In this document: positions 57,244 to 64,000 of the stretch, piece by piece
Layout: the number at the start of each line of letters is the position of its first letter
Position numbering within the stretch: position 1 is the stretch's first letter
DNA from: Podospora pseudoanserina
Lineage: Eukaryota; Ascomycota; Sordariomycetes; Sordariales; Podosporaceae
Assembly (NCBI RefSeq): GCF_035222485.1
Contig: NC_085922.1
Location: forward strand, 3,425,001 to 3,489,000
Reading direction: 5' to 3'
Length of the DNA stretch: 64,000 nucleotides
The notes under the pieces: generated by a model
Told to the model about the DNA's origin: nothing
What the model saw: the letters and a program-made list of their open reading frames with translations, nothing else
Database searches by the model: none
Made by a program: the position numbers and the translations under genes

Positions 57244-59755
57244 ATGCCTTCCTCCAGACTCTTGTCGCTCCTCGCCCTCCTTCCGGCTGCGGCTCTTGCA
57301 ACCGACAATGCCTCGGTTCAGCCATCTGGGCTAGTCCGTCACTCTCTGACTGCTCAAGAGGGTGGTTCGCTTTTCAGCAGACACTCGAAGAGACAACTGG
57401 TCACTGAATCCTCGGCAAAGCGGGCCGGTACATTCTACACCATCAACGTCAAGTTCGGGACGCCTGGCCAAAATGTCCCTGTACAAATCGATACCACGCA
57501 ACCCGAACTCTTCGCGAACCCTAGATGTGCCACGTCATCGAGCCCATCCTTCTGCCAGAGCCAGCCGAGGTTCACCATGTCGAGCTCCCTCATCGATCTT
57601 GGGGTGCAAGGTTCGATGTCTCTGCGCAATGGTGGCTATGTCAACTGGCAATATGTGTCCGATTACATCGGTATCGGATGTAAGTTTGTGCATCATGGAC
57701 GTTGTGTTAAACCGAGTTGACTGACGTATCTCTGTAGCCTCTAGGATCACCCAACAGATCTTTGGGGTTGCCTACGACAGTTCCGGACCGACGAACGCCA
57801 TTCTTGGTCTCGGCCCATCCCTTCAAGGCTGGACCAATGGGTATCCCCTAGTTCTCGACAGTCTCAAGACACAGGGACACATCAACAGCCGGGCCTGGAC
57901 TCTGGACCTGAAGGGATTTACAAGCCAGAGCGGTTCGGTGATTTTCGGTGGCATCGACACCAACAAGTTCATTGGGGACCTGGTTAAACTCCCCATTGTC
58001 CCTGCCGCGCAATCTCCTGATGGGTATACTAGATACTGGATCCGCCTCGATGGTCTCTCGGTCAGACAGGCCGACGGTTCAGTTGTGGATGCCTGGGCTA
58101 AGCCGGAGGGTGCAGCGGGTCAGCCATTCGTGATCGACAGCGGCGCGAGTCTCACTGCCCTTCCCACGTCCATCTACAGCCAGTTTGTTGCGGCGTTCCC
58201 TTCGGCCACGGCTAACGCTGACGGGACTTTGGTTGTTGATTGCCCTGCTGAGGGTGAGGGTGGATCTGTCAACTTCAACTTCGATGGCAAGGTCATCAGC
58301 GTTCCTTTCGGCGACTTTGTGTCTCGTGTGCCCGACACAGACACCTGTCTTTTGGGAGTTTATGAGGACAGCTTCCCTGTCCTTGGTACCAACTTCCTCA
58401 GGGCTGCCTACGTCGTGTTCGACCAAGACAACCGCAACATCCATCTCGCTCAGTCCGCAGATTGCGGTGCTGAGGCTCTTGTGGCTATTGGTACGGGTGT
58501 CGATGCTGTCCCATCGGTTACCGGCGCCTGCCCAGCTCCAGTGACCTCGACCACTACCACCGAGTCCGCTACGACCACAGAGGAGGTGACCTCCACCACT
58601 ACCGAAGAGTCTGCCACCACGACTGAGGAGGCTACTGCCACGACTGAGGAGGCTACTACCACGACTGAGGAGGCTACTACCATGACTGAGGAGGCTACTG
58701 CCACCACTGAGGAGGCTACTGCCACCACTGAGGAGTCTACCACCATCACAGAGTCCGCCACCATCACTGAATCTGCCACCGAGTCTGCCACCGAGACTGC
58801 TACCGAGGCCGAAGAGAGCGAGTGCGAGACAGAGTATGAGTCGGCTACTGAGACTGCCACCGAATCGGCCACCGAGACTGCTACCGAGTCGGCCACCGAG
58901 ACTGTTACTGAGTCTGCCACCGAGACCGCTACCGAATCCGTTACCGAGACCTCAGTTGCTGAGCCCTCCATCACTGCGACCCAGACCTCTGCCGCCGAGA
59001 CCTCGGTCGTGGAGACCAGTTCATTCCCCATCACCACCACTGCTGCTCCCCTCCTGACCATCACGTACACCGAGACTTCGACCTCGACCATCACCTCATG
59101 CCCTCCTTCAGTTCCCAAGTGTCCTGTCGGCTCCGTCACCGTTGTTACCCAGGTCATCACAGCTACCACCTCCGTCTGCCCTCAGACCTCGGCCACCTAC
59201 ACCTTCCCTGCTGCCAACCCATCCGAGGCGCCTGTCGTCGTCACCCTCACCCCGGTCAAGCCGCTGCCCACTCCCGTCACCGTTCCTGGATGCAGCTGCA
59301 CCGCCTCTCCATTCCCTACCGGACTCGCCCCCGGTCAGCCTACAACTTTGGCTACTGTGCCTCACATCGTCGCCACTGGTGTGCCCCAGGCCCCAGGCGC
59401 TGGTGTCCCCAACGTTCCGGGCACTGATGTTCCTCACGTTCCGGGCACTGGTGCTCCCCACGTCCCCGGTTCTGGCGCTCCTCACGTTCCTGGCTCCGGT
59501 GCTCCCCACGTTCCGGGCTCCGGTGCTCCCCATCTTCCCGGCACTGGCCTTCCCCATGTTCCTGGCACTGGCCTCGCCCCTGCCCCTACCCAGCCAGCCC
59601 ATGGTGGCCACAATGGTACCAACCCGGTCCCCACCTTTGTTCCTCCTCAGGCTCAGCCCTCTGAGCCCGTGACGGCTGGATCCGCCAAGCTGTCCAGCGT
59701 GTTGAACTGGGGCGCGGCGGCTGTAGTCGGTGGTGTCATTGCTGCCATGTTGTAA
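57244..59755 (+). CDS. GPI-anchored pepsin-like protein, first active site altered
   Basis: Exons 57244-57679 and 57738-59755 give 817 residues. Signal peptide (LLSLLALLPAAALA), dibasic sites KR at about 50 and 60 as in a Kex2-processed propeptide. FGTPGQNVPVQIDTTQPELF (Asp at residue 83) sits at the first catalytic site, but the usual DTG is DTT. The second site is normal (VIDSGASLTALP, Asp 279). Other family motifs are present: ILGLGPS, GSVIFGGIDTNKF, VLGTNFLRAAYVVFD. A long Ser/Thr/Glu stalk (EEATATTEEATT-type repeats) is followed by Pro/Gly repeats (HVPGSGAP units), then a GPI-type hydrophobic end (WGAAAVVGGVIAAML). Layout like yapsins of the wall/membrane; catalysis is uncertain because of the DTT. 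Confidence 0.88.
59385..59580 (+). repeat. 24-bp repeats coding PHVPGSGA-type units
   Basis: Near-perfect units GTTCCGGGC-TC-GGTGCTCCCCA inside the protease-like gene code for about eight consecutive octapeptides, VPxVPGTG/SGAP. Such tracts vary in number between strains. Confidence 0.75.
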
Positions 59756-60547
59756 TCGGAGTGTGAAGTTGTTGTGTATACTTCTTTTTGGGACTGACGG
59801 TTGTTCGATCCGATTTCTGGTTGGTTTTTCGGTTTATGTTCGATGGTGTTTGGTGCTTGGAAGTTAGAGGTAGACAATACAAATAATTTTTATTGGTTAA
59901 TGCTCTGAAAGCTTTGAGTCCCCCACCTTCCCTGTGTTGTATCAATTCTTGAGGGAAAGTACGACCATGTGGTGTGTCTGATTGATTAGATAAGATCTCA
60001 TTGTGGCTATTGACTGATATCACTGACATCGACTGAATCAATACTCCCGGAGCCGCAAGCCAGCATCACCTGGCTGCTGGAGGTCAACAAGGGACGGAAA
60101 TTAACGAAGAACAATATTGACAACGCATGCAGAAACCCTAAGGACGCCATCGAGAACCTTCAGCTGGTGGGGCGACGTGCCAAACTTCCCAAAAGAGATG
60201 TGAAATCTCGGAAACTATCCTATGCTGCAGGGATTCAGATCGCTAGCGGCGAATCTGGCGATCCTTGCCCCCTGCATCTCTCCAGGTTTTGACGCCAACA
60301 CACCAATCATGGATCATCGTGAGAGCCCCGTTGCTGCAGGATCCAGACCATTCGGTGCCGCTGGCAACCATGTCATCGCGTTCTAGGCCAAACTTCAGGC
60401 TCCACGCCGAGGTGGACAAGGTGACAAGCAGATATTACCCACTATTACTTCGTATAACCTTGACTTGACCTCCCTTCCTCACACTTTGCTTTGTGGTCAC
60501 CTCACACTCGTTTTCCAGCCTACACTCACTTCAGTCACTCATTCGCC
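59756..60547. other. Intergenic
   Basis: About 790 bp; nothing recognised. The last ~100 bp are CT-rich, a usual fungal core promoter look. Confidence 0.4.
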
Positions 60548-61922
60548 ATGAAGCAGGGCCCCATCTTGCTGTCAGGTCTCACCTGGCTCCAAGTCGCAGC
60601 AGCGGCATGCTGTCGCAGCAACAAGTGTCTCAAGGGTGAGCTAGCCAGCAGATATTGGAGAAGTAGACGCTAACCTGTCCGTCTGCGCTGCAGCCGTCGT
60701 CTCTTCGGGTCTTGATGGACTCCAAGATTGCTCTACCAACCTGGCTGTGACCGTCACGCCAGCCCAGAGCACCGTTACCGAGACCGTCACTCAGTTGCCC
60801 ACTGAGCACAACACCTTTGTCCACACGGCCTTCTTCACCGAGACTGTCACCACGACCGCCGAGACTGAAACTGAACTTTTCACCCTTCAGACCACCGTCA
60901 CAGATGCCACTTACACTCAGCTCATCACCAACACTGAGACTGTGGTTGTTACCGAGACAGCCCAACAGACCGTCACGGCAACGAACACCGGTGCTGCCTA
61001 TCCAGTCAAGGCACGAGGCGACACCCTCCTGGTCCCCGAGCCAGAGCCTACTTCTTCATTGTCGGGTTCTGAGCCATCCACCATCCCAGAGTACGCCTCG
61101 GAACAGTGCCCATCTTGGGAGGCCTACGTGAAGGCTTGCAGCTGTGCCGGTGTAGAACCCACAACCGTCACGGCTGAAGCTCCATCCGCGGCTACGGAGA
61201 CAGTGTCATACACAGCGGACCCCATCACCGTCTCTGTGCCAACCACACTGTCTGTCACCGACACCGTCTACGTCTCTTTGACCGAAACCACTGCCGCCAC
61301 CGATGTCGAGACAGTCCTTGAAACGGCCACAACCCAAGTCACTCAGACAGTTTCTGCCCACACCACCGTTACAGTCACGCAGACCACAACCACAGTGCTC
61401 CCCGCTGCAACATGCTTACCGCCTTCCCAGGTAAAGGCATTTAGAGGGTTGGCTACTGACTACGGTGGACAGCCCCTCGCTATGTATGCTAACATGCTCA
61501 ACGCCGTGACGGGCGGGATGATTTGGCAACCCCCTTCCACATCCACGTCAACGTCGGTACAATACAAATACTTTTTCAAGCTCGACGACCAAGGACGCGT
61601 GCTTCTGGCCAAGGGAGTTCCGCCCTACTCCTACACGTATGCTCTCTATGTAGCAACAAATTCGAATGGGGGTCTTTGGCCACAAGTCAACACAAAGGAT
61701 GCCATCCAGAACTCGATCAACGCAGGGGGTTCGGTCGCATTCGTCAAGGGGTGCGTCAACTCTGTGACTGGAGAACTAACTTTGGACGCTGCGGGACGCA
61801 AGAATATTCTCTGGTGCGGACAGCAGATGTGGATGTCTACTGGGAAGGGGGAGGAGATCAACCGCGGCACATGCACCGTCATGCATCCCAAGGCCACGGA
61901 AATCGAAGCTTTCTGGGGATAA
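60548..61922 (+). CDS. Secreted Thr/Val-rich protein with C-terminal globular domain
   Basis: Exons 60548-60635 and 60694-61922, 438 residues. Signal peptide MKQGPILLSGLTWLQVAAAA, then Cys pair (CCRSNKCLKA across the intron). Two Thr/Val/Glu-rich stretches of short repeats (TVTETVTQL, ETVTTTAET) resemble O-glycosylated stalks of wall proteins; between them is CPSWEAYVKACSC. The last 150 residues form a compact domain with CLPPSQVKAFRG, VQYKYFFKLDDQGRVLL and several Cys. No GPI signal, so it is probably secreted. It follows the GPI protein in the same direction. Family not recognised. Confidence 0.8.
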
Positions 61923-62059
61923 GCCTTCGTCTTGCACATTTGAGGAGGGCAGTTGTTTTGCCATGCATTCTCGGGGCTCTCTGATCTCTGGAACTTTGTT
62001 TACTTTCTCAGGGGTAATCTTGGGAATGTTTATCTGACATAAATATCCACCGTGGTACA

Positions 62060-64000
62060 TCACTGTAGCCATATCCTTTGTCCCCTTGCATTCAGGTCCG
62101 CGAGCGTGACAGGAAACCCGCTAATCGCAAATCGTTTCCCTCTGCCACGTTCATTTTCCTGCTCGTTGATGCTCCTTGCGTCACTCTCGTCGTCGGCCTG
62201 GAATTCAACCACAATGGCCTGCAAAGCTGCCTTGTCTCTGACACGCAACTCAAAGTCAAGCCTGAACTGTTCTATCCCCGTTCCGTCTGGATTGCGCTCC
62301 CTCACTCTGACCATATCCCTCGGATTGACGGACCCGCTGGTGATGTCAGTCAGAGTCCTCCATTGTCTATCCGCCGATGCCAAGCTCTTTTCCTCCTCGG
62401 CTGCTTCCTCAGTCGTCAGCTCTGTGTGATAAAACCTCGTCACCTTCCTCAGCAGCTCGCCCACAGCTGGCGCCTGATGCCTCAGCCGACACCGCACCGC
62501 TCCCCGAAGCAACCTCCCATCCGGTCCGCCTGACGCCTGCTGATGAGACAAAGTAGACCTTGGAGAATAAGAGTCTGGTACATCGAAAAAGAACATGCCC
62601 GCCATCAACACCCTCGCCACATTCTTGATCTTGTCCCTCCCCTGGCCACCAACCCCCGCCCACTCCCCTGTTTCCTTCAACAACCTCGGCACCTCCTCAC
62701 ACTGATACAGCTGCACATACTTTGGCTTCAGTTCGGGGTTCAGCCTCATCAACCTCCCCCTTTGCGACCGCTCCGCCCCCTCCACCACCCCCTCCCATAA
62801 TCTCTCCGTGTCCAGCTGCCGTTTTATCATTTTCTGCAAGGCAGTAAACCCCCTGAAGTTGCTCGCAAAAGGCATCTTGTCCGATTTTGGGCCTTGTTTC
62901 CCCGTCCCGAGCGACACCAGCGCATCAAGCACCACCCCGTTCCCCTCCCCACTCTCCCGAGACCAAATCTTTGTCTTTTCATCCATCGCCACTCGTGCCG
63001 GACAGTTGGCGTAAACCGCCCCGTCAATGTACTCCTGCCCCCCCACCCCCCATTCTCTTTTGAACACTGGCAAATAAAACGGCGCCGCCGCGGTGGCCAT
63101 AGCCGCCTCCCAGATTTTGAAATCCTTCTCCAAATCATCCTCCCTTTCAAAACCAGATCTGCTGCTACCACCACCAACACTGTCAGTGGCATAGGTAGTC
63201 AAAGGCCTGTTATAATTCCCAATCACAACCTCCGTATCCCCATCATCCCTCGTGCTCGTCACCGCAACCCTCACCCCCGACCCAAGCGCACCAGAAGCCA
63301 GCACCCTCTCGCTGTTGAACGTTGGCGCAAAAAGGCTCGTCTTGTCCCCAAAATACTGCTCCAACCCCGACCGCAAGGGCCGATCGCTATACACACTCTC
63401 CACCCTCCTGAAAACCATCGCCCCCCTCGTCAGCGCCCGCCACCCAAGCCGCGAGTTCTCAAACGTCGCGGTGGAGATCTTGCTGAAAAAGGCGATCATG
63501 TCCTGCATCCTGGTATCGATCCCGCTACCCCGCCTCGCCAACGGGGAAGAAGTGACGGCGGCAGGGTCGGAAGGGAGCTTCCCCGGAAAGGTCAGCGCGA
63601 GAGCAACGATCCCTCCTGTGCTGGTCCCCACGATGAGGTCAAACATCTCGGCCAGTCGGACGTTTGTCAGGCCGATTTCCTGCTCGAGCGCCTGGACGAG
63701 GGCGAGCTCGACGATGCCGCGGACGCCGCCGCCGTCGAGGGTGAGGATGCGGACGCCGGAGCAGCGGGGTCTGAGCTGGATGGTTTGGTGCCCGTCCTGG
63801 CCGTCGCAGAGGATGCAAGAGTCTAATTCGAAGGCGGCGGCTTTCCAGCGGGAGGGGGTGGAGAGCTCTTGGATGCAGCGGGGGCAAAAGGCGTGGCCGC
63901 ACGATGAGGCGTGGTCGGGGGAGGAGAGGAGGCAGGAGAGGCAGGTTTTGGTGGAGAGGAGTTGGGTGAAGAGGGGTTTGTTCAGGGGGGTGAGTTCGCG
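62060..64000 (-). CDS. Patatin-like phospholipase, RING-like N-part (partial)
   Basis: The frame is open from 64000 to the stop at 62060, at least 646 residues, and the true start is beyond the edge. First a Cys-rich module: CLSC, CGHAFCPRC, CILC, a RING-like zinc site found in some fungal patatins. Then the patatin core: LTLDGGGVRG (oxyanion hole), IVGTSTGG (nucleophile Ser in GxSxG) and YIDGAVYANCP (catalytic Asp in DGA), so it should be catalytic on lipid acyl esters. FRGFTALQKMIKRQLDTERLW and a C-terminal beta-rich part follow. In fungi such proteins sometimes lie upstream of NB-ARC/TPR domains as immune effectors, but this one stops after the patatin. Confidence 0.85.
   Translation of the reverse strand, partial: RELTPLNKPLFTQLLSTKTCLSCLLSSPDHASSCGHAFCPRCIQELSTPSRWKAAAFELDSCILCDGQDGHQTIQLRPRCSGVRILTLDGGGVRGIVELALVQALEQEIGLTNVRLAEMFDLIVGTSTGGIVALALTFPGKLPSDPAAVTSSPLARRGSGIDTRMQDMIAFFSKISTATFENSRLGWRALTRGAMVFRRVESVYSDRPLRSGLEQYFGDKTSLFAPTFNSERVLASGALGSGVRVAVTSTRDDGDTEVVIGNYNRPLTTYATDSVGGGSSRSGFEREDDLEKDFKIWEAAMATAAAPFYLPVFKREWGVGGQEYIDGAVYANCPARVAMDEKTKIWSRESGEGNGVVLDALVSLGTGKQGPKSDKMPFASNFRGFTALQKMIKRQLDTERLWEGVVEGAERSQRGRLMRLNPELKPKYVQLYQCEEVPRLLKETGEWAGVGGQGRDKIKNVARVLMAGMFFFDVPDSYSPRSTLSHQQASGGPDGRLLRGAVRCRLRHQAPAVGELLRKVTRFYHTELTTEEAAEEEKSLASADRQWRTLTDITSGSVNPRDMVRVRERNPDGTGIEQFRLDFELRVRDKAALQAIVVEFQADDESDARSINEQENERGRGKRFAISGFPVTLADLNARGQRIWLQ

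Noticed and set aside
58450-59169. 239-residue Val/Ser-rich minus-strand frame
   Set aside because: Mirror of the Thr-repeat stalk of the protease-like gene.
62894-63826. 310-residue open frame on the plus strand
   Set aside because: Antisense to the patatin core; composition is Pro/His/Arg noise.

Overview
The window is a stretch of filamentous ascomycete nuclear DNA, most likely Sordariomycetes (Sordariales-like). The evidence is short GT-AG introns of about 45-75 nt with CTNAC-type branch sites, an initiator tRNA-Met of the Neurospora type, Zn2Cys6 and fungal C2H2 regulators, KTR mannosyltransferases and GPI-anchored Ser/Thr-rich proteins. Exon structures were worked out by hand from reading frame and splice signals; where a family is named it was recognised from motifs, not from a search.

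1-33 kb is mostly conserved core genome. It starts with the 3' end of a pseudokinase-like gene, then chorismate synthase (ARO2), lipoate-protein ligase (AIM22-like), VPS11, an initiator tRNA-Met, MLH3, a disordered fungal protein, a nitrilase with a probable frameshift in a G10 run, a regulator with two Zn2Cys6 clusters, a small spliced ORF, a C2H2 regulator, tRNA-Asp (with intron), tRNA-Ser, a MUP1-type amino-acid permease, a large uncharacterised fungal protein, a RibD/DHFR-like reductase and a KTR-family mannosyltransferase.

33.9-44.2 kb is an accessory island of immune-receptor genes and transposon fossils. It holds a decayed SesB-hydrolase NLR remnant, an intact helical-domain protein (36372-37256, minus) ending in an amyloid-like motif, and, divergent from it, an NB-ARC/TPR NLR (38460-40773, plus) whose first exon encodes the same motif. 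This pairing matches the logic of fungal amyloid signalosomes (NLR plus cell-death effector, as in NWD2/HET-S) but the motif is not the HET-s one; it is the most interesting item in the window. The island also carries several related solo LTRs, nested Ty3/Gypsy (chromovirus) fossils and a tiny inverted-repeat element with a second copy at 53.3 kb.

45-64 kb returns to gene-rich DNA: a possibly myristoylated nucleotidyltransferase-like protein, an unknown 195-residue protein, a metallophosphoesterase, a probable pseudogene, an FAD oxidoreductase fused to a Rieske domain, a secreted cysteine-rich single-pass membrane protein, an alpha-arrestin, a GPI-anchored aspartic-protease homologue with an altered first catalytic motif, a Thr-rich secreted protein, and the 3' part of a patatin-like phospholipase cut by the window edge.
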